The notes under the pieces: model-generated
What the model saw: only the letters and a program-made list of their open reading frames with translations
What the model was told of the DNA's origin: nothing
Databases searched by the model: none
Assembly (NCBI RefSeq): GCF_013282725.1
Contig: NZ_CP054043.1
Span: 1,860,001 to 1,924,000, forward strand
Source of the DNA: Yersinia mollaretii ATCC 43969
GTDB lineage: Bacteria; Pseudomonadota; Gammaproteobacteria; Enterobacterales; Enterobacteriaceae
Direction: 5' to 3'
DNA: 64,000 nucleotides
Part shown: positions 46,690-58,371 of the stretch, piece after piece
Numbering within the stretch: the first letter of the stretch is position 1
Layout of the letters: the number at the start of each line of letters is the position of its first letter
Translations under genes and position numbers: made by a program

Positions 46690-48609
46690 TTAAGTGGATG
46701 GGGATTCAGCGCTCTTAAATTGCTGAATATTCATCTGGTGGAGTTTAATTTTGCGCCATAATGTTGTGCGGCCTATCCCTAATAAGGTCGCCATCTCATT
46801 GAGTTGGCCTTGGCATACCAGTGCGGCACGAATGATGGCCTGCCTTTCTAATTCTTGTAGTGATAATACGGGTTGAGGTTGCGGCATATCTGGCTCTAAT
46901 ACCAGTTTCTCTCCCAGTAAATGCTCAGGCAAGTCATTGAGAATAATGCGGTTATTGTGACAGGCCATCGCTGCCCGCTCGACCACACTTTTCAACTCCT
47001 GATCATTGCCCGGCCAAGGATATTGGCCTAGCTGGCGGATAACACTCTCATCAGGTTGATATTGGCAGTGGAAATGTTGCCCAAGGCTGGCCAGCGTATG
47101 CTGGACCAGTAGGGGGATATCCTGTTGGCGCTGGCGCAGGGGAGGAATATGTAACTCGAAAGCTTGCAGGGTATAAAACAACTGACGGCGAAAGCGCCCT
47201 TGCTTCACCAGCAGTGGTAGATCTGCGCCAGTGGCGGTAATAATTCTCACATCTACCGGGATGACCCGATTGGAGTTTATCCGCATCACCATGCCAGTTT
47301 TGACAATTTGCAGCAGTGCTGACTGCATTTCGGGCGACAGATACTCGACTTGCTCCAGATAGAGAGTGCCACCATTCGCCAGCTCAAACTTGCTGGGCTG
47401 GCCGGACTCCCCCTCGCTGGCATCACTGCCCAGGAACTCTCGCGCCATCAAATTTTGGGGTAATGCCTGACAATTCAGCACGATATAAGGGCCATCGGCT
47501 TGATTGCTGGCATTATGAATGGCCTGCCCCAATTGCTGTTTGCCTACCCCCTCTTCTCCGTGCAGCAAAATGGGGTGATGGCCTTTGGCAGCTTGCTTGC
47601 CATAGCGCACTAAGCGGCGCATTTCGAGCGACGCAATAGGCATATCGTCAAACGTATAACTGGCTCGCCCTAATTGGCTGGAAACCATACGCCGCAGCAA
47701 TTCTTGTGGGTGCAGCAAGGCGATATAACCGCAGCGATCACCATCAGGGATGGGTTTGAGGGTCAACAGCGCGGGAATAAATTGCTGCTGATTTTCAAAG
47801 GTCACTTCCACATGGCTGAGGGGGGTGCGATGCAAAATAGCGTGGGTCAGCAAGGCGGGCAGGGTCAGCAGGTCCGTGACGGGCTTGCCGAGACTACTGG
47901 TTTCATCTAGCTGCAAAATGGCGGCTGCACGATGGTTGAGATAGAGCAGATAGCCGCGTTGGTCCCATGCCATGACCCCATCTTCAACCCCATCCAGCAG
48001 GGCATTAAGCTCATTCAGATGGCGGTTAGTTTCCGCCAGTAGGGTGTCGGCGTGCAGATAATTGCCAATCTCGCGGGCGATCGCCAAGGTGAGCGGCAAA
48101 TCACTGGCGGCGTTATCGGCCAGCAAACTCCCCAACACAATCACCGCGCGCTGGCGGCCACTGTTGTCATACACCGGAGTGGCACAAAAACGCCACGGAT
48201 GCAGCGCTTGCTTAAAATGTTGTTGACCGCTGACCTGTACCGGATGCCCTTCGGCTATTGCCAGCGCAGGGGCATTGGTGCCGATTAATCCTTCAGCCCA
48301 ATAACTGCCGCAATCAATGCCCAGCGCCCGCAACTGGCTAATGGTCTGCGGATGGCCGCATTGCCACAAGGTACAGCCGCTTTCATCGAGAATTAAGAGC
48401 ACGCAGTGGCGTGATTCCATGTACTCATAGGCATCTTCCAGTGCAGCCTGACCTAGCACTAATAAGTCATTTTTGCGCTGACAAATGGACTGAAAGGTGG
48501 CCCCCGCCGCGCGGTGTGGCTCGCGCCATTGCTGCGCTTGCATCAGTTTTTTGCAGCGCTGCCAAGAGCTAATCAGTGCAGGTGTATCAACCGGTTCACT
48601 GTGGCTCAT
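46690..48609 (-). CDS. dhaR: DhaR, transcriptional activator of the dihydroxyacetone kinase operon
   Basis: Enhancer-binding-type regulator of 639 residues, the same length as E. coli DhaR and colinear with it. A GAF-like sensor (about 60-190) and a PAS domain (about 200-300) precede an AAA+ domain. The P-loop is the degenerate GEEGVGKQQ. The GAFTGA loop needed for sigma-54 contact is absent ([13 protein letters not shown]), as in E. coli DhaR, which activates sigma-70 promoters. A Fis-type helix-turn-helix ends it ([17 protein letters not shown]). DhaK and DhaL act as antagonistic co-regulators in E. coli. It lies 8.6 kb from dhaKLM, behind the biosynthetic cluster, and its start overlaps scrR by 14 bases. 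Confidence 0.93.
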   Translation of the reverse strand: MSHSEPVDTPALISSWQRCKKLMQAQQWREPHRAAGATFQSICQRKNDLLVLGQAALEDAYEYMESRHCVLLILDESGCTLWQCGHPQTISQLRALGIDCGSYWAEGLIGTNAPALAIAEGHPVQVSGQQHFKQALHPWRFCATPVYDNSGRQRAVIVLGSLLADNAASDLPLTLAIAREIGNYLHADTLLAETNRHLNELNALLDGVEDGVMAWDQRGYLLYLNHRAAAILQLDETSSLGKPVTDLLTLPALLTHAILHRTPLSHVEVTFENQQQFIPALLTLKPIPDGDRCGYIALLHPQELLRRMVSSQLGRASYTFDDMPIASLEMRRLVRYGKQAAKGHHPILLHGEEGVGKQQLGQAIHNASNQADGPYIVLNCQALPQNLMAREFLGSDASEGESGQPSKFELANGGTLYLEQVEYLSPEMQSALLQIVKTGMVMRINSNRVIPVDVRIITATGADLPLLVKQGRFRRQLFYTLQAFELHIPPLRQRQQDIPLLVQHTLASLGQHFHCQYQPDESVIRQLGQYPWPGNDQELKSVVERAAMACHNNRIILNDLPEHLLGEKLVLEPDMPQPQPVLSLQELERQAIIRAALVCQGQLNEMATLLGIGRTTLWRKIKLHQMNIQQFKSAESPST

Positions 48610-49648
48610 TCAGTGCCTTAGAACCCGGATGACGCCAATGGATCTGGCCCGGTAGGATTAGATGATTTTGCGCCAGTGGCGTTTCGGCGATTAAGGCGGT
48701 GATCATCTCAAAGCTATGGCGCGCCAGCCCTGGGCAGTCCTGCGCGATGGTGTCTATTTTCAGGGGTAAGCAGTCGAACAGATAGTGATCGTCAAAACTG
48801 CAAAGATGGATGTCGCTCTCCATGAGCTGATGCTGATTAAGATAGCGCAACACCCCTTCCAGCAGACCACAAGCCGCAGTAAATACCGCTTTGGGTGGTC
48901 GCCCCAATTGCGCGCAGAGTTGGGCAATCATTTCATAGCCGGAGCTAGGTAGATAATGGCCGCTGAGTATCCATTCTGGTCGACACTCAACCCCTGCCTG
49001 TTGCAGCCCTTGCTGAAAACCGGCTAAACGATCGCGGGTAGGGGAGATGCGCGGCTGGCCGCCGAGAAAGTAAAATTCATCGGGATGTTGGCGAGCCACC
49101 TTCTCAACCAGTGCGGAGGTGGAGGCTACAGAGTCGGTGATCACCAGCGGTAAGTCTGACTCACCAATCAACCGATCCATCTGCACGACAGGTAGGCGGG
49201 CATTGATCTTTTGGTATTCGCTATCACTTAGCTGGCTAGAGGCGACAATCAAACCATCCACTTGGCGCTGTACCAAGCTGTTTACCGCCATCATCTCCTG
49301 ACCGGGGTTTTCATCGGTACAGGCGATCAGCAGTTGTAAACCCGCTTCGCGACAGAGCATCTCCAGCTCACGGGAGATCAGCGCAAAACCGTGGTTGGTC
49401 ATCTCTGGCACAACTAACCCGATGGTATGGCTGCGAGTTGACCGCAGCGAACGGGCATGGAAGCTCGGCTGGTAGTTGTGCTCGCTGGCGAGGGCAATAA
49501 TACGATCTCGCGTTTCATCCGAAACACGATACTCCTTGCTGCGCCCATTAAGCACCAGACTGGTGGTCGATTTCGACACACCCGCCAGTTTGGCGATATC
49601 GTTGATGGTGATGCGTTTTTTGCTTTTTAACAGGTTATCGTTTTTCAC
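48596..49648 (-). CDS. scrR: Sucrose operon repressor, LacI family
   Basis: Represses scrK and scrYAB until fructose or fructose 1-phosphate relieves it. The N-terminal helix-turn-helix is [23 protein letters not shown] at about residues 13-35, with the hinge helix [17 protein letters not shown] after it. The periplasmic-binding-like effector domain follows ([16 protein letters not shown]). Length 350 is slightly above the usual 335-340. It is the last scr gene, 46 bases behind scrB, and overlaps the dhaR start. Confidence 0.92.
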   Translation of the reverse strand: MKNDNLLKSKKRITINDIAKLAGVSKSTTSLVLNGRSKEYRVSDETRDRIIALASEHNYQPSFHARSLRSTRSHTIGLVVPEMTNHGFALISRELEMLCREAGLQLLIACTDENPGQEMMAVNSLVQRQVDGLIVASSQLSDSEYQKINARLPVVQMDRLIGESDLPLVITDSVASTSALVEKVARQHPDEFYFLGGQPRISPTRDRLAGFQQGLQQAGVECRPEWILSGHYLPSSGYEMIAQLCAQLGRPPKAVFTAACGLLEGVLRYLNQHQLMESDIHLCSFDDHYLFDCLPLKIDTIAQDCPGLARHSFEMITALIAETPLAQNHLILPGQIHWRHPGSKALNEPQ

Positions 49649-49694
49649 GGATCATCGTTTTTCGCTGGGTGAATTTGCCATCTTGAAAGATAAC

Positions 49695-51104
49695 TCATTC
49701 TAACATGGGCGAAGACAACAACCAGTGCCGCAGACACAGTTCGGCATTTCCGTTAAAAATGGCTATCGGCTCTTCTGTCGGGAAGTAGCACGAGGTCATG
49801 ACCGCTTCACCGTGATTGATAAAGATCTCGATGCTGCAACGATCGCAAAGCAGTTGTAACTGCTGCAACTCCCCCCACCAATAGCGAGATTCTTGCAATC
49901 CCGTGCGCAGATTATGGCGGCTCAGGGTGATGCGTTCGCCATCCCAGACCAAAATCAAAGCATCACCCAATTCGAGGACAAAAGGTTCACTGATGTTGAC
50001 GATGATCTCAGCACTGCTGATGGGCAGTGCCGGGGCATCTTGCGCGCGGCCTTGCCATTGTTGATGTTCGCCGCGCAGGGCGGTTAATTCACGAGCGGGC
50101 CGCTGAATTAATTTGCCCTCATCCAAGCTCAACTCGCGCGGGCAGGTCATGGTATGAATCCAGCCATAGGCAACGGTTGGGTGGTACAGCTCATCGTCAT
50201 CTGGAATCCCCATCCAGCCGAAGAGCAGGCGACGGCCATCTGCGGCCAGTGTGGTTTGCGGCGCATAGAATTCAAATCCGGCATCCATTTCGTGGAAATC
50301 CTGATGGCCGAGCACGGCGTTGGCATAATCCAATTTGCCTAGCAAATAGCCCGCTTGGAAGGTATTACGATAGCACTCAGCTTCGGCGGGTATCCCTTGC
50401 GGGCAGAACATCAAAACGTCCTGCTCGCCCAAAGTGAAGAGATCGGGGCACTCCCACATGTAGCCGAATGACCCCAAGCCCCCCAGCCCGGAACCGGCGA
50501 TCTCACCCAGATTTTGCCATTCATGCAGATTATCGGAGCGCAACAGCAGGACTTTGCCTTGCCGTTGCTTATCTTGCGCGCCCAGTACCATGTACCATTG
50601 GCCGTTGTGTTGCCACACTTTAGGGTCGCGAACATGACCAGTGTAACCCGCAGGCAGAGAGAGAACTGGTCCCAGCTTGTCGAATTCACCCTGTTCGTTC
50701 TCCTGCGCCAGACACTGGAAAGCGGTGCGGGAGCCGTCGGGATACTTCACATTGCCGGTGTAAATCAAGGTGATAAGATCATCAACGATCACCGCTGAAC
50801 CGGAGTAGCAGCCGTGACTTTCGTACTCCTCACTGGGAACTAACGCCACTGGCTGATGCTCCCAATGCACCAGATCAGGGCTGCGCCAGTGACCCCAATA
50901 CTTACTGCCGTGGCGGCAATCCAGTGGATTCCATTGATAGAACAGATGATAGTAGCCAGCATGATAAATGAATCCATTGGGATCATTTAGCAACCCGACA
51001 CAGGGGGCCAGATGCCAGCTAGGGCGGTGCGGGTCTTGCGATGCGCGGATCTGACCGCGCATCACTGCCAGCGTAAGGTGTTTCAGTAAACTGGCTTCTT
51101 GCAT
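49695..51104 (-). CDS. scrB: Sucrose-6-phosphate hydrolase
   Basis: Cleaves sucrose 6-phosphate from ScrA into glucose 6-phosphate and fructose. It is a GH32 enzyme with the three signature acids: nucleophile Asp in GLLNDPNGF at about residue 40, Asp in HVRDPKVW, and acid/base Glu in WECPDLF. The five-blade propeller is followed by a C-terminal beta-sandwich. Length 469 is normal. Its ATG overlaps the last base of the scrA stop codon, so translation is coupled. Confidence 0.96.
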   Translation of the reverse strand: MQEASLLKHLTLAVMRGQIRASQDPHRPSWHLAPCVGLLNDPNGFIYHAGYYHLFYQWNPLDCRHGSKYWGHWRSPDLVHWEHQPVALVPSEEYESHGCYSGSAVIVDDLITLIYTGNVKYPDGSRTAFQCLAQENEQGEFDKLGPVLSLPAGYTGHVRDPKVWQHNGQWYMVLGAQDKQRQGKVLLLRSDNLHEWQNLGEIAGSGLGGLGSFGYMWECPDLFTLGEQDVLMFCPQGIPAEAECYRNTFQAGYLLGKLDYANAVLGHQDFHEMDAGFEFYAPQTTLAADGRRLLFGWMGIPDDDELYHPTVAYGWIHTMTCPRELSLDEGKLIQRPARELTALRGEHQQWQGRAQDAPALPISSAEIIVNISEPFVLELGDALILVWDGERITLSRHNLRTGLQESRYWWGELQQLQLLCDRCSIEIFINHGEAVMTSCYFPTEEPIAIFNGNAELCLRHWLLSSPMLE

Positions 51105-52474
51105 TATTCGCTGTCCGTTTTGTATTTAAGTAGCAGAGAAATAATAAATGCAGCGCCGAAGGCAATAACCAATCCAATCAGATAGTTAATGATGGAGTTA
51201 CCTTGCACGATGGCGATGCCAGGAATACCGGTTAAACCCACCGCCGTCATATTGACATGATTGGCCACCACCCATGCACCCCCTAACGCCCCGCCTGCCA
51301 GTGCTGCGAGGAAGGGTTTGATAAAGCGCAGGTTAATCCCGAAAATGGCCGCTTCGGTAATCCCCAGCATGGCAGAAAAGGCGGACGGAATAACAATGGC
51401 CTTAATCTTGGTATCACGAGTTTTAAAGTAAACCGCCAAACAGGCTCCCCCTTGTGCGACATTCGCCATGGACCAAATCGGCAGCAAGAAGTTAACGCCG
51501 ATATTGGGATTCCCTAGCAAGCCTGCTTCGATAGCATGGAAGCTATGGTGGATACCAGTGATCACGATAATTGAATATAGACCGCCAAACAGCAATCCGG
51601 CGAGCCAACCAGCATGGGAAATCAGGGTGCTAAGCACCAATGAGATCCCGTCACCCAGTACGCGTCCAGCGGGGCCGATAAACAGCAGTGCGACAAAACC
51701 GGTGATAATGACCGTCAGGAATGGCGTGAGGATCAAATCCAGCGCATCCGGGATCACTTTGCGAAGGCGCTTTTCCAATAGGCTCATAAACCACACCGCC
51801 AGCAACACCGGGAACACCGTGCCCTGATAGCCGATCATCGCCACCTCCATACCAAAAAAATTCATGGTATGGAAACCGCCCGCAACGCCCCAAGCATTGG
51901 TCAGCGCGGGATGGGTCAGAATGCCGCCTAAGGTCGCGCCCAGATAGGGATTACCGCCAAACTCCTTCGCGGCGGTGAAACCAATCAAGATCGGCAAAAT
52001 AATAAAGGCGGCGGAGCTGAACATATCCAGCATAATAAATAGCGCACTGTTGGCGTCTGCCCAGCCATAGGTTTTCACCATGCCGAGCAGGCCCATCAGC
52101 AGACCTGAGGCTACAATTGCCGGGATAATCGGGACAAATATGTTGGATAACAGGCGAGCAATGCGCTGGAATGGATTCAGTTTACGGGCTGCTGCATCGG
52201 CAGCTTCTGATTTACTGGATTCGTTGATGCCCGCGACTTGAATAAACTCAGCATAGACTTTATTCACCAGTCCCGTGCCGAAAATCACCTGCAATTGCCC
52301 AGCGTTACTGAAACAGCCTTTAACGCCATCAAGTTTTTCCACCGCCGATTTCTGCACCAGAGAGTCATCCGCCAGCACCAAACGCAGGCGGGTAGCGCAG
52401 TGCGCAGCACTGACAATATTCTCTTTGCCGCCAAGCAACGGGAGCAGAGCCTTTACGGTCTCATTAATATTCAT
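51104..52474 (-). CDS. scrA: Sucrose-specific PTS enzyme IIBC
   Basis: Transports and phosphorylates sucrose at the inner membrane. The IIB domain (1-90) has its phospho-cysteine in SAAHCATRLRLVL at residue 26. The IIC domain has about ten hydrophobic segments with FAAAKEFGGNPYLGATLGG and GITEAAIFGINLRF. There is no IIA domain, so the glucose IIA (Crr) must donate phosphate, as in other ScrA proteins. It lies about 130 bases behind scrY. Confidence 0.95.
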   Translation of the reverse strand: MNINETVKALLPLLGGKENIVSAAHCATRLRLVLADDSLVQKSAVEKLDGVKGCFSNAGQLQVIFGTGLVNKVYAEFIQVAGINESSKSEAADAAARKLNPFQRIARLLSNIFVPIIPAIVASGLLMGLLGMVKTYGWADANSALFIMLDMFSSAAFIILPILIGFTAAKEFGGNPYLGATLGGILTHPALTNAWGVAGGFHTMNFFGMEVAMIGYQGTVFPVLLAVWFMSLLEKRLRKVIPDALDLILTPFLTVIITGFVALLFIGPAGRVLGDGISLVLSTLISHAGWLAGLLFGGLYSIIVITGIHHSFHAIEAGLLGNPNIGVNFLLPIWSMANVAQGGACLAVYFKTRDTKIKAIVIPSAFSAMLGITEAAIFGINLRFIKPFLAALAGGALGGAWVVANHVNMTAVGLTGIPGIAIVQGNSIINYLIGLVIAFGAAFIISLLLKYKTDSE

Positions 52475-52606
52475 TCTATCCCTCGCATATTCATTCCGCT
52501 TTCTACCTGCCGTAGGGTGTTGATGGCAGAATATCGTCGTCAGCGGATGGTTATCAAATAGGTTTCCCGCTGTGGCAGCCTACCCTCTACCTACAGCGGG
52601 GGATGG

Positions 52607-54447
<1,841 letters not shown>

Positions 54448-55383
54448 TTAGTGCTCGCGTTGTAGAAATCGCGCCAGCTCTTGCGCATTTGGCAGTGCGG
54501 TCATGGCCCCTTTGGCGCTGGTGGCTAATGCGCCGCAGGCTTGCGCCCTTTCGATCGCCAGCGTGAGATCCTGACTCAAGTGCCAATCCGGGCATTGGGC
54601 CAAGGCTGCCAGCAACCCCGCCACAAAAGCATCCCCCGCGCCAGTGGTATCTATGGGGGTGATTCTGCGGCTTGGATACTTTTTCAGGCCACGGCGGTTA
54701 TGCACCCAAACGCCCTCAGCACCCAGTGTCACCAGCAGTAATTTGCAGGCATAGTCAGCCATTACCTGCTCCATGGCGGTGGCAATATCTGCATGTGGGC
54801 AGATAAAGTTCAGCTCTTCCAGCGATAATTTGACTACATCAGCCAACTGCAACGCCTGTTGCAGGCAGGGGAGTAGCTCTTGTGGTGCGCGCCAGATATC
54901 AGCACGAATATTGGGATCAAAGCTGACCCATCCGCCATCGGTTTTCATGCGCCGCATCGCCTCAAATGCCGTGCTACGGCTGGGTTCCTGGCTCAAGGCA
55001 ATAGAGCAAAGATGTAACCACTGATTCGGCTTAAACTCCGGTAAATCATCGAGTTGCAGAAACAGGTCCGCGCTCGGCGTCACCATAAATGTAAAGGTGC
55101 GCTCGCCGTGCTCATCCAAATCCACTACCACTGTGGAGGTATGGTGGGCGGGGTCCAGTATCATGGCGCGGGTATCAACATTCTCTTGCTGCAATACCTG
55201 CTGCATAAAGCGGCCAAAGCTATCTTGCCCCACTCGCCCAATAAAAGCGCTTTTGCCGCCTAATCTGGCAATGCCGACAGCCACATTCGCGGGTGCCCCA
55301 CCAGGGCACTTTAGGTAACTGTTTGAATTTTCTGGGACTAAATCAATGACAGCATCGCCCAAAACCCAAATGGTGTTTTCCAT
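54448..55383 (-). CDS. scrK: Fructokinase
   Basis: Phosphorylates the fructose released by ScrB to fructose 6-phosphate. PfkB/ribokinase family, 311 residues. The N-terminal GGAPANVAVGIARLGG and the C-terminal DTTGAGDAFVAGLLAAL carry the substrate and catalytic Asp motifs. It has its own promoter region with a CGGTTTAGC operator and is separated from scrY by a hairpin and the scrY control region. This matches the scrK-scrYABR arrangement of enteric sucrose regulons. Confidence 0.95.
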   Translation of the reverse strand: MENTIWVLGDAVIDLVPENSNSYLKCPGGAPANVAVGIARLGGKSAFIGRVGQDSFGRFMQQVLQQENVDTRAMILDPAHHTSTVVVDLDEHGERTFTFMVTPSADLFLQLDDLPEFKPNQWLHLCSIALSQEPSRSTAFEAMRRMKTDGGWVSFDPNIRADIWRAPQELLPCLQQALQLADVVKLSLEELNFICPHADIATAMEQVMADYACKLLLVTLGAEGVWVHNRRGLKKYPSRRITPIDTTGAGDAFVAGLLAALAQCPDWHLSQDLTLAIERAQACGALATSAKGAMTALPNAQELARFLQREH

Positions 55384-55433
55384 GATAAACCCCTATTTTC
55401 TTCAATATTACTTTCTGCTAAAAGTAGAAGAAT

Positions 55434-55442
55434 CGGTTTAGC
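55434..55442. promoter_or_regulatory. ScrR-type operator half upstream of scrK
   Basis: CGGTTTAGC repeats the operator core found before scrY, here 50 bases upstream of the scrK start. An inverted TTTCTGCTAAAA element lies nearby at 55413-55424. Confidence 0.5.
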
Positions 55443-55723
55443 AAAGCAACAGAATAATGATTTATCGATAGAAACAGCAAATACCACCCTAAAAAATATT
55501 TAATCGCGACACCGAAGACAATGATTCAATTTATGAAAAGATATGGATTATCATTTACGAAGCGCACGCCGGTATGCCAGGCGAGCTGACCAGCGCGCAA
55601 TATGCTACCCATCTTTTCCAATCAACTGACCCTTCGATCAGTTTGATGGCCGCCGCCGCGATATGTCATTCAAAATGCTTTCCCGCCCGCTTACCCCTTT
55701 TCCTTAATTATCGTGCTCTTAGA

Positions 55724-55742
55724 TAAATGATAATCATTATTG
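55724..55742. promoter_or_regulatory. Fur-box-like sequence
   Basis: AAATGATAATCATTATTGT is very close to the core of the Fur consensus GATAATGATAATCATTATC. No iron gene adjoins it. The diguanylate cyclase gene ends 320 bases to the right on the opposite strand, so the target is unclear; it may be left from a lost gene. Confidence 0.5.
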
Positions 55743-56057
55743 TACGGGTGTTTTGGAACGTGAGTTTTATTCAAGATCTGCGCCAAGGGTATAGCTGAAA
55801 TTTATCTGGATGGTGGGGGGAGTATTAGGATGGGATTAATAGCGTCACTGACCATTCTAAAATGAATTATGTCACGCTGAGAATTAGAATGATTCGCTTA
55901 AATAGATGTTTTCTGCAAACGGATGAGCCAATAATTTATTTTTGTCTATACGATGGCACGGCTTAATAACATAATGAGAGCGAAAAATAATGCCGCAGTA
56001 TTAAGCTCAACCATTAGCGGTGGAAATAATAATTGAGCGACGTGCTATGCCATTTTG

Positions 56058-57158
56058 TCAAGGTGACGACTCAACATTTGAGAATTTCTTCCCGGCAAAA
56101 GCGACTTTATTTCGGCCATCTTTTTTAGCTCGGTAGAGTGCCTCATCTGCTGCTTTGAGTGAGGAAGCCAAATCATAGGCTTGCAGAGGGGAAATGCCCG
56201 CACTCAGTGTGACCGTTGTGGAGACTTTATGATTGAAAACATGCGGTATATCAAGCCCTAACACTCGTTGGCGCACACGCTCCGCTAATTGGCTGGCATA
56301 CTCCTCACTCACATGTGTCAGTAACACCAAAAACTCCTCGCCACCATAGCGCACCACAATATCTCGTGAGCGCACGGCGTCACGAATCGCCGCCGCAACC
56401 CGCACCAGCGCTTGATCGCCCATGGTGTGACCATAGTTGTCGTTATAGGCTTTAAAATGGTCGATGTCGAGCAGCAGCACATAATGATTACCTGGGGACT
56501 GCGCTAATAGTGTCTCGAGTTTGTTCTCCAGACCCCGGCGATTATACAAACTGGTTAGGGGGTCTATCATGCTTAAATCACTGAACTTTTCTCTTTCATT
56601 ATAAAGGCGTGCGACAAGTTTTCGGGTAAAGTCATCACTGCGCCGCGACATCAAATGATGTAGAGAGAAGCCAATCAGCGGCAGCATAAGAGTGAATATG
56701 ATGCGGAAGATATTTTGAAAATCATCCAGAAAAATAACGGTTAATGTCGCTGGGGCTGTGTGCAGGCAAAAAGCGATAAAGTTATCAGACAGCGCAATGG
56801 TGCTGATAAAGAAAATGGTAAACAGACTCAGCAATAAGTAGTTATTTTCATTAGTACCTAGATATTCATATTTTAGAATGATCTGCCAAGCCCATAACAG
56901 GCCCAAGATAATTGAAAATAAATTCAGTTTATCCGCATATTTCTTCGAAATAAAAACCAAATAAGCGGTGGCGCAGAGACTGATCACCGTGATCATAACA
57001 ATCGGCAATGTCACCGCAGGTGTTTTAGGCGATGGTAATATCATACTAAAAATAGCTGACGACGCATTAAGAAATAGAAAAAGCAGTAAAGAGAGCCGAT
57101 GCTTACTTTTCAGAAGCTGATCGTAGGAGTGGCTATTCATATTCAATTCACTCTGCAT
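56058..57158 (-). CDS. Membrane-bound diguanylate cyclase (GGDEF)
   Basis: Makes cyclic di-GMP from two GTP. About six hydrophobic segments occupy residues 15-180, then the GGDEF domain starts at DPLTSLYNRRGLEN. The active site reads GGEEF, which is functional. An RSRD sequence six residues before it is the RxxD inhibitory site, so product feedback is expected. There is no EAL domain. Start is uncertain: MQSELNMNSHS, or the inner ATG at 57140. The input signal is unknown, presumably sensed by the membrane domain. Confidence 0.9.
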   Translation of the reverse strand: MQSELNMNSHSYDQLLKSKHRLSLLLFLFLNASSAIFSMILPSPKTPAVTLPIVMITVISLCATAYLVFISKKYADKLNLFSIILGLLWAWQIILKYEYLGTNENNYLLLSLFTIFFISTIALSDNFIAFCLHTAPATLTVIFLDDFQNIFRIIFTLMLPLIGFSLHHLMSRRSDDFTRKLVARLYNEREKFSDLSMIDPLTSLYNRRGLENKLETLLAQSPGNHYVLLLDIDHFKAYNDNYGHTMGDQALVRVAAAIRDAVRSRDIVVRYGGEEFLVLLTHVSEEYASQLAERVRQRVLGLDIPHVFNHKVSTTVTLSAGISPLQAYDLASSLKAADEALYRAKKDGRNKVAFAGKKFSNVESSP

Positions 57159-57401
57159 AATGTCGTGCTGTCAGTAGACAAATAAACACTATCCTCATGA
57201 GGCCTATTATTCAGGCATCACGATAAATAGTTTTTCTAAGTAATTATTCTTGTTTGAATCGTTCTAATGTCGTTTTAGGAATTTTCTTAAGTAAAATTAC
57301 CATTTTTGTTTCCACCTGTCATCATGATGTTTCTTCGCTGATGTCATCGCCATGCTAGCGCATGTCAACTTCATGATGCAGACTCGCAAAGAGTGATATA
57401 T

Positions 57402-57420
57402 GATATTAGTTATCATTATC
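57402..57420. promoter_or_regulatory. Fur box upstream of the DUF1435 gene
   Basis: GATATTAGTTATCATTATC matches 15 of 19 bases of the Fur consensus and ends a few bases before the gene's possible start codons. Control by iron is likely if the promoter overlaps it. Confidence 0.6.
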
Positions 57421-57426
57421 ACTTGA

Positions 57427-57735
57427 GTGGCCGTTATTATGATTACCACCAGATTAGCTGCTTACCGTTCGTGGGAGATTCGTGGGTTATTGAGCCGTGG
57501 CATGTCCAGTGGCTGGGGAATATTGCTCCCTTTTGCGTTGTTACCGCTGCTGGAATGGGCTGACATCACTGTCGGTCAGTTGCGAGTCGTGATAGTGCTC
57601 GCGATGCTGGCAACCGTTAGCATGCTGTATCACGCTCGGTTACGGCATTTTCTTTTGCTGCCCTCTTGTTTGGCGCTATTAGGGGGGATGGCCGCAATAA
57701 TGATGCACAATGGCATAAGCGAACTGTTTTTCTGA
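57427..57735 (+). CDS. yjjZ: DUF1435 (YjjZ-like) small membrane protein
   Basis: Protein of 98 to 102 residues with two to three hydrophobic segments (WGILLPFALLPLLEWA, VVIVLAMLATVSML, LLLPSCLALLGGMAAIMM). It matches the DUF1435 family of E. coli YjjZ, function unknown. Translation may start at GTG 57427 or ATG 57439, and neither has a strong ribosome site. The Fur box just upstream suggests iron control. Both ends are close to regulatory DNA; the tRNA genes converge on it. Confidence 0.75.
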   Translation: MAVIMITTRLAAYRSWEIRGLLSRGMSSGWGILLPFALLPLLEWADITVGQLRVVIVLAMLATVSMLYHARLRHFLLLPSCLALLGGMAAIMMHNGISELFF

Positions 57736-57813
57736 ATACGAGTTATTTTTTGAATAAGAGAGAACGAGATGACGATGGGGGAAGTATGAAGAGAGAAGAA
57801 TTTGAAATCATCG

Positions 57814-57900
57814 TGGTGCGAAGGGAGGGACTTGAACCCTCACGTCCGTAAGAACACTAACACCTGAAGCTAGCGCGTCTACCAATTCCGCCACCATCGC
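57814..57900 (-). tRNA. tRNA-Leu (CAG), third of three
   Basis: 87-nt tRNA with encoded CCA. The anticodon loop TTCAGGT gives CAG. The T arm is GGGTTCAAGTCCC. The acceptor GCGATGG pairs with CCTTCGC apart from a T-T pair at position 5:68, a place where E. coli tRNA-Leu(CAG) is also mismatched. The other two copies are identical. Confidence 0.97.
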
Positions 57901-57970
57901 CCAAATGATTTCTTACTGCTTATCCGCTAATTTTGCCTAGCATGATATTTTTAGATTTATATCACCAGCT

Positions 57971-58057
57971 TGGTGCGAAGGGAGGGACTTGAACCCTCAC
58001 GTCCGTAAGAACACTAACACCTGAAGCTAGCGCGTCTACCAATTCCGCCACCATCGC
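57971..58057 (-). tRNA. tRNA-Leu (CAG), second of three
   Basis: Same 87-base sequence as its two neighbours, with anticodon CAG and encoded CCA. It is separated by 70 bases from the next copy and 52 from the previous one, so all three come from one transcript, like leuQPV of E. coli. Confidence 0.97.
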
Positions 58058-58109
58058 ATGTGCTGTGCAATATAAATCTGTACTGCTGGCTGTATAAGAA
58101 AATCATGTT

Positions 58110-58196
58110 TGGTGCGAAGGGAGGGACTTGAACCCTCACGTCCGTAAGAACACTAACACCTGAAGCTAGCGCGTCTACCAATTCCGCCACCATCGC
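58110..58196 (-). tRNA. tRNA-Leu (CAG), first of three
   Basis: Promoter-proximal copy of the tandem array, identical to the other two (87 nt, anticodon CAG, encoded CCA). A strong promoter lies about 45 bases upstream. Confidence 0.97.
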
Positions 58197-58237
58197 GTAC
58201 CGGAAACATGACTTTTTTGATGCAACCACGGGGGCGA

Positions 58238-58265
58238 ATTCTAGAGATTTTCGCGTTCAGGTCAA
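58238..58265 (-). promoter_or_regulatory. Promoter of the tRNA-Leu array
   Basis: On the minus strand TTGACC (-35, 58265-58260) is followed after 16 bases by TAGAAT (-10, 58243-58238). The G+C-rich stretch CGCCCCCG follows the -10 box, the discriminator typical of stringently controlled stable-RNA promoters. Confidence 0.85.
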
Positions 58266-58371
58266 TACTTATTTCCCCTTAGCGGGACGTTTGTTGTAAA
58301 AAGCACCATATGTTGTTCAATTGATTTGATTTCTGGCTTGTTTTTCGTTTTGTTGCCCTAAGCAACCGCTT

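Larger units (their letters stand above)
55384..56057. other. Intergenic region between scrK and the diguanylate cyclase gene
   Basis: The left end holds the scrK promoter. A frame without a start codon is open from about 55497 to 55723 (IIYEAHAGMPGELTSAQYAT, ...LFQSTDPSISLMAAAAI) and looks like coding debris of a gene I do not recognise. It overlaps the Fur-box-like sequence at its end. No complete gene is supported. Confidence 0.45.

Noticed and set aside
46690..48609. Sigma-54-dependent activator for the biosynthetic cluster
   Set aside because: It lacks the GAFTGA loop and is colinear with E. coli DhaR over 639 residues, so it is most likely the dihydroxyacetone regulator.
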